Shown in pieces: positions 18,900-27,394 of a stretch of DNA of 64,000 bases. Source of the DNA: an uncultured Pseudomonadales bacterium (lineage in GTDB: Bacteria; Pseudomonadota; Gammaproteobacteria; Pseudomonadales; UBA7434). Location of the stretch: NCBI GenBank assembly GCA_943788835.1, contig CALSRU010000002.1, positions 1-64,000 of the forward strand, in the 5' to 3' direction. Below the pieces are notes generated by a model. That model was given only the letters and a program-made list of their open reading frames with translations. It made no database searches and was not told the origin of the DNA. The first letter of the stretch is position 1. Every line of letters begins with the position of its first letter. Both the position numbers and the translations under genes were made by a program.

Positions 18900-20399
18900 T
18901 TAATCCATCGCCTTAAAATTAAACTCACCACCCTGCTTAATACCTGAAGGCCAGCGCGACGTGATAGTTTTCGTGCGCGTATAAAACTTAAAGGCATCGG
19001 GGCCATGCTGGTTTAAATCACCAAACACTGATTTCTTCCAACCCCCAAACGTGTGATAGGCAAGCGGTACTGGGATAGGCACATTAATGCCTACCATACC
19101 CACGTTAATTCGATGCGCAAAGTCGCGCGCCGCATCGCCATCGCGGGTAAAAATTGCCGTGCCGTTGCCGTACTCATGATCCATGGCCAAGCCCAAGGCC
19201 TCTTCATAGCTCGCAGCTCGGACAACGCTCAATACAGGGCCAAAAATTTCTTTTTGATAAATATCCATTTTAGGTGTGACGTGATCGAACAAATGCGGGC
19301 CAACGAAAAAGCCCTCTTCATGCCCAGGCAAACTAAAATCGCGGCCATCAATGACTAATTCGGCACCCTGCTCAACACCACTTTCAACGAGTTTGAGGAT
19401 ATTTTGCTTGGCTGCAGCCGTGACCACCGGACCATAATCAATGCTACTACCGCCGGTATAGGGCCCCACGGTTAATTGCTGTACCCTTGGAATCAGTTTT
19501 GCAATTAAACGATCAGCCGTTTCTTGGCCTACCGGTACAGCCACCGAAATAGCCATGCAGCGCTCGCCCGCTGCGCCATATCCCGCGCCCACCAATGCAT
19601 CGGCCACTTGATCCAAGTCGGCATCAGGCATAATAATCATATGGTTTTTAGCGCCGCCAAAGCACTGCACACGCTTGCCTTTGCTACAGCCGCGACCATA
19701 AATGTATTCGGCAATAGGCGTAGAACCGACAAAACCGATCGATTGAATAACCGGGTGATCAAGAATGGCATCGACGGCGGCTTTATCGCCATTAACCACT
19801 TGCAAAACGCCTTTAGGCAAACCCGCCTCTTCGATCAGTTCGGCCAACATCAATGGCACAGTAGGATCACGCTCGGACGGTTTGAGAATAAACGCATTGC
19901 CGCAGGCAATCGCTGGCGCGAACATCCACATGGGAATCATCGCTGGAAAATTAAATGGCGTAATGCCCGCACTAACGCCCAGCGCCTGGCGCATGGAATA
20001 CATATCAATACCCGGGCCTGCGCTATCGGTGAATTCACCCTTCAATAGTTGCGGCGTACCAATGCAGTATTCAATAACTTCAAGTCCACGCTGAATGTCA
20101 CCTTTGGCATCGGGCAGCGTTTTACCATGCTCACGGCTCAGTGCTTCAGCCAGTTTATCCATGTCACGATTGATTAAATCCACCAACTTCATCATAACCC
20201 GCGCACGGCGCTGCGGGTTGACCGCCGCCCAAGCTACCTGCGCTTGAGCCGCTATGGTAACGGCTTGCTCTACCTCTTCAGTTGAAGCTAGAGGCACTTT
20301 AGCTTGCACATTACCCGTTGCAGGATTGAACACATCGGAAAAACGACCGGAAGTCCCTTTCACATGAGCGCCATTAATATAGTGCGTGAGTTCTCGCAT
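18900..20399 (-). CDS. mmsA: CoA-acylating methylmalonate-semialdehyde dehydrogenase
   Basis: An NAD-dependent cytoplasmic enzyme of 499 residues that converts methylmalonate semialdehyde (from valine, thymine or inositol breakdown) to propionyl-CoA, and malonate semialdehyde to acetyl-CoA. ALDH-superfamily text diagnostic for this subfamily: HYINGAHVKGTSGRFSDVFN, SAGITPFNFPAMIPMWMFAP, the catalytic Cys in GAAGERCMAISVAV, and GMVGINVPIPVPLAYHTFGG. The start at 20399 matches the usual N-terminus; the frame continues open to 20444. It probably heads a two-gene unit with the SMP-30 protein. Motif agreement is strong along the full length. Confidence 0.93.
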   Translation of the reverse strand: MRELTHYINGAHVKGTSGRFSDVFNPATGNVQAKVPLASTEEVEQAVTIAAQAQVAWAAVNPQRRARVMMKLVDLINRDMDKLAEALSREHGKTLPDAKGDIQRGLEVIEYCIGTPQLLKGEFTDSAGPGIDMYSMRQALGVSAGITPFNFPAMIPMWMFAPAIACGNAFILKPSERDPTVPLMLAELIEEAGLPKGVLQVVNGDKAAVDAILDHPVIQSIGFVGSTPIAEYIYGRGCSKGKRVQCFGGAKNHMIIMPDADLDQVADALVGAGYGAAGERCMAISVAVPVGQETADRLIAKLIPRVQQLTVGPYTGGSSIDYGPVVTAAAKQNILKLVESGVEQGAELVIDGRDFSLPGHEEGFFVGPHLFDHVTPKMDIYQKEIFGPVLSVVRAASYEEALGLAMDHEYGNGTAIFTRDGDAARDFAHRINVGMVGINVPIPVPLAYHTFGGWKKSVFGDLNQHGPDAFKFYTRTKTITSRWPSGIKQGGEFNFKAMD

Positions 20400-20707
20400 A
20401 GACTCTGTCAAAATAAATACCCCGGTTAGTTGCTCGGTAAACATCAGTCATGTTTGTTGGCCACGGTCAGCCCCTTGATATGTCGGGACTCTATGCGGTT
20501 AATCCGTCTAGGCAACCTATCTGGGTAGCTTGGTCTTAACCGCGAGCTTCGACGGCGCGCGAGTATAACACCTTGCGCGCGGGGATTTTATTTGAGAGAA
20601 GGACGCAAGATTAAAACATTGTCATCATCGCCCTATTTTTGTGGCTGCGCTAGACGAGCGTAACTTGCCTAAGCGGGGTACGCCACTTCAATCTTTGAGG
20701 AGAATTC

Positions 20708-21382
20708 ATGGATTTTTCATCCTTTGCACAATCCCGAAAAAGTGTTCGGGGCTTTCAAAAAAAAACCATCCCTAAAGCCGTAGTTGATGAAATTATCAAC
20801 GTCGCAAAATGGGCGCCCTCTTCTTACAACACACAAACTTGGCGTGTTCATGCAGTCACGGGGGAGGCTTTAGATAAAATTCGTGAGGGCAATACTAACA
20901 ACACTCTGGCAGGCAAACCCCATCAACGCGACTTCCCCTATAAAGAAGACTATGAAGGCGAGCATCGGCGCCGGCAAATTGATGTAGCTATACAGTTGTT
21001 CGAAGCTATGGGTATTGCGCGCGATGATAAAGAGAAACGCATGGATTGGATGTTACGTGGCTTTCGGCAATTCGATGCGCCCGTGTCGCTGGTGCTTACC
21101 TACGACAAGCATCTTGAACCGGCGGCGATTAGCCAATTTAGCTTAGGCTCGCTGGCCTACGGCATTGTGTTGGCAGCCTGGGAGCGCGGCATCGGTTGCG
21201 TTATTAACGGCCAAGGCATTATGCAATCAGATGTGGTGCACGAACACGCCAATATCTCCGATGATGAGAGCATCATGATTTGTATTGCTATGGGCTATCC
21301 CGATGATAGCTTCGCGGCCAATGATGTGCGCTCAACGCGTGCCGACAACCAGGATTTTGTGCGTTACGTAGGATTTGAATAA
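20708..21382 (+). CDS. Nitroreductase family FMN oxidoreductase
   Basis: A cytoplasmic flavoprotein of 224 residues that reduces nitro groups, quinones or similar acceptors with NAD(P)H. The N-terminal FMN-binding SRKSVRGFQKKTIP and WAPSSYNTQTWRVHAV are typical, as is the C-terminal GIGCVINGQGIMQSDVVHEH and ICIAMGYPDDSFAANDVRS. GAGGAG lies 6 bp before the ATG. It is monocistronic, convergent with a rhodanese gene 13 bp downstream. Natural substrate unknown. Confidence 0.9.
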   Translation: MDFSSFAQSRKSVRGFQKKTIPKAVVDEIINVAKWAPSSYNTQTWRVHAVTGEALDKIREGNTNNTLAGKPHQRDFPYKEDYEGEHRRRQIDVAIQLFEAMGIARDDKEKRMDWMLRGFRQFDAPVSLVLTYDKHLEPAAISQFSLGSLAYGIVLAAWERGIGCVINGQGIMQSDVVHEHANISDDESIMICIAMGYPDDSFAANDVRSTRADNQDFVRYVGFE

Positions 21383-21395
21383 CAACACATAAAGG

Positions 21396-21725
21396 CTATT
21401 GAGTGAGACCGCGGGCACTGCGCGCGTTGTCAATACCACCCATGTTAAACACATGGGTGTACCCCGCCTCTTGCAATGCCGTCATCGCCTTACTCGCTCG
21501 ACCCCCACTGCGACAATACAGGCGAATCTCAGTACTCTTATCGGGAAACAGCGCACCGGCCTTTGCAACAATCTCGTCATATGAAATGCGTACATCGCCA
21601 TCAATGCGGTCAATCATATGCTCGGCTGAGCTGCGTACATCGATCCAGACCGCATCGCCATGCGCGCCCACGCAAAAGCATAGAGCAACCAATACTAAAA
21701 ACGTTTTGCATCGTTTGGTAAGCAT
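21396..21725 (-). CDS. Periplasmic single-domain rhodanese (PspE-like)
   Basis: A 109-residue exported sulfurtransferase. A signal peptide (TFLVLVALCFCVGAHG) precedes one rhodanese domain: AVWIDVRSSAEHMIDRIDGD, then the active-site loop CRSGGR at residues 71-76, then ALQEAGYTHVFNMGGI. The loop is complete with catalytic Cys71, so it should transfer sulfane sulfur from thiosulfate-like donors in the periplasm, as PspE does. It is convergent with the nitroreductase gene and has no evident operon partner. Confidence 0.9.
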   Translation of the reverse strand: MLTKRCKTFLVLVALCFCVGAHGDAVWIDVRSSAEHMIDRIDGDVRISYDEIVAKAGALFPDKSTEIRLYCRSGGRASKAMTALQEAGYTHVFNMGGIDNARSARGLTQ

Positions 21726-21835
21726 CGTAATTACCTCATTGCTGCTTTAGGAGAGCTAGCATCCATCTACTCATCCACAATCATTCAGGACAATGTTTGC
21801 TTTAATCCACCGAACCCACTGCATTTTAGTAAAGC

Positions 21836-21865
21836 AAAAAAAAAACGGTGCCTAAACAGGCACCG
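21836..21865 (-). terminator. Rho-independent terminator, minus strand
   Basis: A perfect 8-bp stem (21846-21853 with 21858-21865), four-base loop, and ten A on the plus strand (21836-21845) that read as U10 on the minus strand. No protein gene lies upstream of it on that strand, which is why a small RNA is proposed. Confidence 0.9.
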
Positions 21866-21916
21866 CAAGGATATCAGACCTGGAGGACTGAAATTTCTGT
21901 GTTGGAGATACACAGG
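21836..21916 (-). ncRNA. Candidate trans-acting small RNA with CUCC loops
   Basis: On the minus strand a predicted transcript of about 75-80 nt starts near 21914-21916. Hairpin 1 is CUGUGU/ACACAG (21915-21910 and 21902-21897) with loop AUCUCCA. Hairpin 2 is UCAG/CUGA (21891-21888 and 21877-21874) with loop UCCUCCAGGU. Hairpin 3 is the terminator CGGUGCCU/AGGCACCG followed by ten U. The loops expose CUCC and CCUCC, complementary to Shine-Dalgarno sequences, a layout known in bacterial anti-SD small RNAs. No coding frame fits. This is inference from structure; expression is not shown. Confidence 0.5.
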
Positions 21917-21920
21917 ATTC

Positions 21921-21949
21921 AAATTATCAAATGACCTTCAACGGGTCAA
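21921..21949 (-). promoter_or_regulatory. Candidate sigma70 promoter for the small RNA
   Basis: On the minus strand TTGACC (21949-21944), a 17-bp spacer and TAATTT (21926-21921). The -35 matches five of six consensus bases. Predicted start is about 21914-21916, right at the first hairpin. Confidence 0.5.
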
Positions 21950-22272
21950 TAAGTAAAAGTACTTATTGATTCGAGACTTTATGCTTATAAAACAATCACT
22001 TGGGCGCTTTTTGTGCAAGCATGTATTTATTATGAACGATCGGAGTGCAGAAAATAACCTAAAGCTTAATGCTGGCATGTCAGCCCCCACAGAAAGCATC
22101 TCAGCGGTATGCGCACTCACAGCTGTTCTTTCTGATCGATCCGCGCACTTAACGCCACCAATAAAACTGCACCAAAATGGTCGTATCAAGCAACTATTCA
22201 GCAGCCAACAGAAAGTTATATATACTCTAAAGTCAGCTATCTATAACCTCGCTCAAACACCGAAGCCACTTA

Positions 22273-23682
22273 ATGTTAAAACCTAATACCGAAGCCACCC
22301 TCACCGCGCGACAAAAAGCGCTAGATATCAATCTAGACCCAAGTTGTTACGGCACTATTGTCGAAATTGGCGCCGGCCAAGAAGTAGCCGGCCAATTTTT
22401 TCGCGCAGGTGCCGCAGCGGGTACTGTGGCTAAAACTATGTCGGCTTACGACATGGAGTTTAGCGATCAGATATATGGCAAAGTGGGACGCTATGTTAGT
22501 CGTGATCGTTTAGACCAAATGCTCGCCCATGAATATGCCCTGCTATGCAGCAGACTCGGTGCATCGCGCGGCGAGTCCAGTGCTTTTTTTACCTATGCAG
22601 CAACTGTAGCGGCAAAAAGTTATGACCAAGATAATTTCTGCCATGCTCACGTTGGCATCCGCTTTCAGCGCGAAGCCAACACTGATTACAGCAACATCAT
22701 TATTCATGCCCGCATGCACGACAACGACAGCGAAAAGCAAGCACAGGCGTTAGGTATTTTAGGCGTTAATATGATTTATGGGGCATTTCGCCTCAATCAT
22801 AGTCCGCGTGAATTCATCGAGCATTTGCTCGATGATTTGAGCTCAGAGCGTATCGAAGTCGATTTTATCGAATTCAACGGCGAAGCCTTTTCGAACGTGG
22901 AAAACCGCTTGATGAATTTACAACTCATTCGAAGCTGGTGTACTCGCGCAGTAGTCTTCGATGCCAAAGGCCACTCCCAAGTACCGGCCAACATATTGCG
23001 CAAAAGCCCCATCATGGTTATTCGCGGTTCGTTCATGCCGCCAACCAAAGTTCATGCTGACATGTTTGAGGCGGGGCGAAGTGCTTTTGGCACACTCAAG
23101 TCGATTGATGAAAAAAGTATTGTCAGTTTAGCTGAAATCACCATGGCCGAACTTGACAAAGACACGACGACCGGCGACGCTGATTTTTTAGCGCGTGTTG
23201 ATCTATTAAACTCGCAGGGACACAGCGTATTAATTTCAGATTACTTTCGATTTTTTAGTTTACGCCACTGGCTACGTAACTATACCCATGAGCCCCTTGC
23301 CATTACTTTAAGCGTGCTCGACTTTGATCACTTGTTTGACCCAGCTTATTATCAGGGACTTGAGGGTGGCATTCTCGAGGCAATGGGTAAGCTTTTTCCC
23401 GATAATACCCATGTATTTGTATACCCCACAAAAATTGACGGTAACCTAGTAACACTCGACAACGTGCGGGTAGAACCCTCGCAAAAATTCTTATTGAAAT
23501 ATCTGGTTGATAATGAGTTATTGCTCGATTGCGCTGTTAAAAACGAAGCTAACTTACACATCTCGGCGGCTACCACTTATCAAATGATTGCTTCACAAAA
23601 ACCCGGCTGGGAAGTGAATGTTGATGGCAACATTGCAGCACTCATCAAGCAGAGAAGTTTTTTTAAAGCGGCAGCTCCCTAA
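22273..23682 (+). CDS. Conserved uncharacterised protein, about 470 residues
   Basis: A soluble, probably cytoplasmic protein of 469 residues without signal peptide or membrane segments. It resembles a widespread bacterial family that has been given inconsistent names (including nicotinate-nucleotide adenylyltransferase and TonB-dependent receptor), none of which its sequence supports. Family-like segments are INLDPSCYGTIVEIGAGQEV, AGTVAKTMSAYDMEFSDQIY, GILGVNMIYGAFRLNH, IEVDFIEFNGEAF, VLISDYFRFF and GLEGGILEAMGKLFPDN. The acidic and aromatic conserved positions suggest an enzyme, but I see no known nucleotide-binding or catalytic motif. It is divergent from the candidate small RNA and convergent with the next gene. 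Confidence 0.7.
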   Translation: MLKPNTEATLTARQKALDINLDPSCYGTIVEIGAGQEVAGQFFRAGAAAGTVAKTMSAYDMEFSDQIYGKVGRYVSRDRLDQMLAHEYALLCSRLGASRGESSAFFTYAATVAAKSYDQDNFCHAHVGIRFQREANTDYSNIIIHARMHDNDSEKQAQALGILGVNMIYGAFRLNHSPREFIEHLLDDLSSERIEVDFIEFNGEAFSNVENRLMNLQLIRSWCTRAVVFDAKGHSQVPANILRKSPIMVIRGSFMPPTKVHADMFEAGRSAFGTLKSIDEKSIVSLAEITMAELDKDTTTGDADFLARVDLLNSQGHSVLISDYFRFFSLRHWLRNYTHEPLAITLSVLDFDHLFDPAYYQGLEGGILEAMGKLFPDNTHVFVYPTKIDGNLVTLDNVRVEPSQKFLLKYLVDNELLLDCAVKNEANLHISAATTYQMIASQKPGWEVNVDGNIAALIKQRSFFKAAAP

Positions 23683-23726
23683 ACTGCGCAGGCAAAGTTT
23701 GTGGCGCGCGAGCCTGTAAGAAAGAA

Positions 23727-24356
23727 TCAGCTAGGCAGGTCTTTCATTGCCATCATCAAAAACCCAGAAAAAGCTGCATTTGACGGCGACAAACTGCTGT
23801 CGACCTGCTGCTTAGCTGTGTTGATCAAGTCACGATAGCCTGAATAAAAAGTCCAGCTTGGCAAGGGCTTATACTCTAACTGATCAACGTCGAAATTTTT
23901 TATCACACCCTTAGCTGTAGTAGGCTTTACAAAAACTTCGGCTGTCGGTGCGTAGTAAGCCGGGATAACACTAATCAAGCTCCACTTGGCAATTTTTTCA
24001 GTTTGCAACAAATCAACTAACCCCTCAAAACCTGCTTGTTGCTTGCCGTGTAACAATCGCTTAAGTGCATTAGCCAAAAAGTGCTTTTCGTTCATATCGA
24101 GCCGCTGCACGAAGTCGCGAAACTTGGGTTTTTCGAACATCGACACCATGGATGAGCGACCTACCAGTTTAATCATGTCTTCCGCTATTTTTTCCGCATC
24201 GTTAAAGCGTCGTTTAGCAAAGCTTTGATGAGCAAATTCAATCAATTTATCCATATTATGTTTTTTACGAACGGCCGCCATTTGAGGGGCGCTAAAACCA
24301 CCAGGATACTGGGCCAGGAACATGGCCTCCGCCATTTTTAATTTTTGTAAATTCAT
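23727..24356 (-). CDS. Hypothetical protein
   Basis: A 209-residue protein I do not recognise. It lacks a signal peptide and membrane segments and is rich in Lys and in predicted helix. The N-terminus LKMAEAMFLAQYPGGFSAPQ and KKHNMDKLIEFAHQSF precede a central RLDMNEKHFLANALKRLLHG, and then a more beta-like C-terminal half with Pro and Tyr (VIPAYYAPTAEVFVKPTTAK, PLPSWTFYSGYRDLI). ATG 24356 is preferred over TTG 24365. It is convergent with the 469-residue protein, 44 bp apart. Coding is supported by length and composition only. Confidence 0.6.
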   Translation of the reverse strand: MNLQKLKMAEAMFLAQYPGGFSAPQMAAVRKKHNMDKLIEFAHQSFAKRRFNDAEKIAEDMIKLVGRSSMVSMFEKPKFRDFVQRLDMNEKHFLANALKRLLHGKQQAGFEGLVDLLQTEKIAKWSLISVIPAYYAPTAEVFVKPTTAKGVIKNFDVDQLEYKPLPSWTFYSGYRDLINTAKQQVDSSLSPSNAAFSGFLMMAMKDLPS

Positions 24357-24509
24357 CGTACGCAACGTTTGTGAATTGGATTTAACTTAAATTAGGCGCG
24401 CTTGCTGATAAAAAATTATTGTTTTCGTGGCATCGTCACGCTGATACACTAAAAGCCAGTTAAGCACACTCAGCAGACCGTTTATTTATTCATTTGAGAC
24501 CTTCCTATT

Positions 24510-24950
24510 ATGCACTATCTTCACACCATGATCCGCGTTGGCGATTTAGATGCCGCACTCGATTTTTTTTGTGAGAAATTCGGACTCATTGAGGTCAATC
24601 GCTACGATAATGAAGCGGCTCGATTTTCGCTAATTTTTTTAGCAGCCCCCGGCGACCTCGAGCGAGCCAAGCAAGAACAAGCCCCTTTGGTAGAGCTTAC
24701 TCACAACTGGGACGAAACCCAGTATGAGGGCGGGCGGAATTTTGGCCACCTGGCCTATGCTGTCGACAATATCTATGCGATTTGCCAGCAATTACTCGAC
24801 AAAGGTGTCATTATCAATCGTCCACCGCGCGATGGCCACATGGCTTTTATTCAATCTCCTGATGGTATCTCCATTGAGCTACTGCAAAAAGGCGAGCGCC
24901 TGCCAGCTCAAGAGCCATGGGCATCCATGGAAAACACTGGCACCTGGTAG
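24510..24950 (+). CDS. gloA: Lactoylglutathione lyase (glyoxalase I)
   Basis: A cytoplasmic metalloenzyme of 146 residues in the VOC superfamily that isomerises the methylglyoxal-glutathione adduct to S-lactoylglutathione. The metal ligands are in family positions: His5 (MHYLHTMIRV), Glu (LVELTHNW), His (NFGHLAYAV) and Glu (GISIELLQK). The segment LDFFCEKFGLIEVNRYDNEA is close to bacterial GloA, with the Arg of the usual RY... region replaced within a similar context. It is followed 69 bp later by msrA on the same strand; both deal with reactive-molecule damage. Confidence 0.88.
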   Translation: MHYLHTMIRVGDLDAALDFFCEKFGLIEVNRYDNEAARFSLIFLAAPGDLERAKQEQAPLVELTHNWDETQYEGGRNFGHLAYAVDNIYAICQQLLDKGVIINRPPRDGHMAFIQSPDGISIELLQKGERLPAQEPWASMENTGTW

Positions 24951-25019
24951 GCGGGAACTTCTGCGACTCCTGATGCTCTGAGTCATTCAATCTTAACAAC
25001 TACAAACCCCAAGCAGCCT

Positions 25020-25733
25020 ATGCCTAGCACATCCTTCAATCGTCTCGCTAACCGATACCCCTCAATCTTGTTGCTTACCTTACCGGCGCTCATCACCCTG
25101 CTCGTCTCATTCCCTAGCGCAGGGCAAACCACCGCCGCTGAAGTGAAGCCACTGGCTCCCGCAAGCAGTCCTACGGTAGTAACGACTGCCACATCCGCTA
25201 AGGCCACTTTCGCTGGCGGCTGCTTTTGGTGTATGGAGGCTGTGTATCAAAAGCTGGAGGGCGTTAGCGATGTCGTCTCTGGATTTACCGGCGGCACCAG
25301 CACTAATCCCACCTACGAAGGAGACCATAGCGGACACTATGAAGCCATAGAGGTAACGTACAACCCGAGCGTTATAAGCTACACACAACTGCTAGAAATA
25401 TTTTGGGTCAATGTCGACCCGTTTGATGCCGGCGGGCAATTTTGTGATAGAGGCCCAAGCTATTTAAGTGCCATTTTTGCTGCCAATAAGGAACAAAAAA
25501 ACGCTGCTGAACAAAGTCGCGCCGGTATTACTCAAAGCTTTGCCAACTCATCTCAAAGCCGTGCCGCGGCAACTACTGCAAAAATAGTCACGCCTGTGCT
25601 GGCTGCATCTGCCTTTTATCCGGTGGAAGAATACCATCAAGATTATTTTTTAAAAAAACCGCTACGTTATAAATTTTATCGCTCACGATGCGGACGCGAC
25701 GCACGATTGCGCGAGCTCTGGGGCGAACGCTAA
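25020..25733 (+). CDS. msrA: Peptide-methionine (S)-S-oxide reductase MsrA, exported
   Basis: A repair enzyme of 237 residues that reduces methionine-S-sulfoxide in proteins. The MsrA signature ATFAGGCFWCMEAVYQKLEG with catalytic Cys, and the downstream YEGDHSGHYEAIEVTYNPSV and FWVNVDPFDAGGQFCDRGPS, are complete, as is the C-terminal VEEYHQDYFLKK. About 55 residues precede the domain and include a hydrophobic stretch (SILLLTLPALITLLVSFPSA), so the enzyme is probably exported to the periplasm. It is downstream of the glyoxalase gene and may be cotranscribed. Confidence 0.93.
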   Translation: MPSTSFNRLANRYPSILLLTLPALITLLVSFPSAGQTTAAEVKPLAPASSPTVVTTATSAKATFAGGCFWCMEAVYQKLEGVSDVVSGFTGGTSTNPTYEGDHSGHYEAIEVTYNPSVISYTQLLEIFWVNVDPFDAGGQFCDRGPSYLSAIFAANKEQKNAAEQSRAGITQSFANSSQSRAAATTAKIVTPVLAASAFYPVEEYHQDYFLKKPLRYKFYRSRCGRDARLRELWGER

Positions 25734-25978
25734 GCAACATTTCGGTTGAATCCAGTACCAATGGTTTCATCAGCAGCTTCGATACTATAGCTAGCCCTTT
25801 TAAAAGAATACGTCAACAAGCCTACTTAAAACTACGCAGTTGTGTCCGCAAATAAAAACTAAAAAAACGGGACCACCGCTACTCAAGAAATCCCATAAAG
25901 CGCACCAGAAATGCGCGCAGAAGAAGTCACATCTATTTTACAAATTCACCCTACTTGACCCGCAGGGTAACTAACCCA

Positions 25979-27394
25979 TTATGATTCCCAGTCACCACCT
26001 AGAGCTAGGTATAGGTCGATGCGTTGCTGTAATTGTAAACGCTGAATAGTCGCCAACGAGCTGTTAGCTGCATTGACACGACGCTGAATCGTTAAAGTAT
26101 CTAATAGCTCGGCCTCTCCCTCTTTGTAACGCAACTGACTAATGCGAAAGGCTTCGGCTGATTCGGTAGCCACCTCTGCTAGTTCAACGTTTCGATTTGC
26201 CAAAACGGTTCCTTGATCAAGAGCAGATTCAACCTCAGAAAAAGCGGTTTGAGCCGTAACACCATATGCAGCCAATGCTTGCTCTTGTTCGGCCGTCGCC
26301 ACTTTAACTTCTTGCTTGCGAGCCCCCCCATCAAAAATGGGTACCAGCAAACTAGTGCCGGCCTGCCAAGCTAAATTGGCAGGATCCAGCAAACTAGACA
26401 GCGCATCGGATGAACCACCAAAAGAGCCCGTTAGGCCCAACGATGGCAACCTCGCCGCTTTAGCTTGCTCAGTATTATTAAAAGCAGCGGCCACTCGACG
26501 ATCAGCGGCCACGACATCAGGACGACGCTCTAACAACTCTGAAGGCAAGCCCACTGGCGGAGCAGCCGGCAATACGGGCAGATTTTCAGGCAGCTCGGTT
26601 TCAGCACTAGGATAGCGGCCCAACAAAATTTCTAACGCTCTAACCGAATCGCGGTAAGATCCCTCTATAGTAATCAACGATTCACGCGCGGCAGCAAGGT
26701 CTGACTTAGACAACGCTACATCTTGTGCGTCTCCCATGCCATTGTCATAGCGGACCTGAACAATACGCAGTGTTTCGGTCAGTATTGAAACACTATCTTT
26801 GGCAACAGCTGCTTGAAGCTTTGCCTCAATTGAAGTGATGTAGGCGCTCGTTGTTGCTGCAGCCAATGAGTCTTGCGCGTATTGATAGTCAGCCTGCACT
26901 GCACGAAATGATTCTGTTGCACTGCGCTCTCCGGCACTCAAACGACCCCATAAATCTGCCTCCCAAGACACCTGCAAGCCCACCGATTGACCTGATGCAC
27001 TAGCAATCTCCGAACTTGGGCTACCCGAACGTTGATCGCCTGCTACGAGATTAGCTGTAGGCGCCAACGCTGCACCAGCCTGTGCAGCCAAGGCCTGTGC
27101 CCGATTAACATTGGCTGCCGCCGCTGCTAAATTTTTATTATTTTCCTGCGCCTCCAAAACTAACGCTTTCAACGTGTCGTCATGAAACTCATCCACCCAA
27201 CCCACCAGTATCGGTGCTGCCTGCCCTGCCGCCTCACCAAAAGCTTCCGGCACATCGTTGACCTGTTGTGCCACAGCCTCGGCAACCTCACTCTCTACTT
27301 GCTGCCCCGTGGTACCACATCCACTTAACATCGCTACCACTGCCAGACTACTCGCAGTAAAAATACCGCGCACAATAAACATATCAAGCTTCAT
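25979..27394 (-). CDS. RND efflux outer-membrane lipoprotein (OprM/NodT family)
   Basis: A trimeric outer-membrane channel subunit, 471 residues from ATG 27394. It has a lipoprotein signal (VVAMLSGCGTT) and duplicated OEP helical repeats with the family pattern VSWEADLWGRLSAGERSATE, LPVLPAAPPVGLPSELLERR, RRPDVVAADRR and SQLRYKEGEAELLDTLTIQR. The start overlaps the 3' end of the RND permease by 11 bp, which indicates translational coupling and decides against the upstream in-frame start at 27448. It is the last gene of the adaptor-permease-channel operon and should connect the pump to the outside. Confidence 0.93.
   Translation of the reverse strand: MKLDMFIVRGIFTASSLAVVAMLSGCGTTGQQVESEVAEAVAQQVNDVPEAFGEAAGQAAPILVGWVDEFHDDTLKALVLEAQENNKNLAAAAANVNRAQALAAQAGAALAPTANLVAGDQRSGSPSSEIASASGQSVGLQVSWEADLWGRLSAGERSATESFRAVQADYQYAQDSLAAATTSAYITSIEAKLQAAVAKDSVSILTETLRIVQVRYDNGMGDAQDVALSKSDLAAARESLITIEGSYRDSVRALEILLGRYPSAETELPENLPVLPAAPPVGLPSELLERRPDVVAADRRVAAAFNNTEQAKAARLPSLGLTGSFGGSSDALSSLLDPANLAWQAGTSLLVPIFDGGARKQEVKVATAEQEQALAAYGVTAQTAFSEVESALDQGTVLANRNVELAEVATESAEAFRISQLRYKEGEAELLDTLTIQRRVNAANSSLATIQRLQLQQRIDLYLALGGDWES

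Larger units (their letters stand above)
21726..22272. other. Intergenic region holding a candidate small RNA
   Basis: A 547-bp gap. Part of it (21836-21949) holds a minus-strand promoter, three hairpins and a terminator, described separately. Overlapping open frames (21966-22286 plus, 21938-22189 minus) lack protein-like composition or a good RBS. The remainder should carry the rightward promoter of the gene at 22273. Confidence 0.6.

Noticed and set aside
21966-22286. 106-residue plus-strand and 83-residue minus-strand frames
   Set aside because: They overlap each other, the first runs into the start of the 469-residue gene, and neither has an RBS or recognisable sequence.
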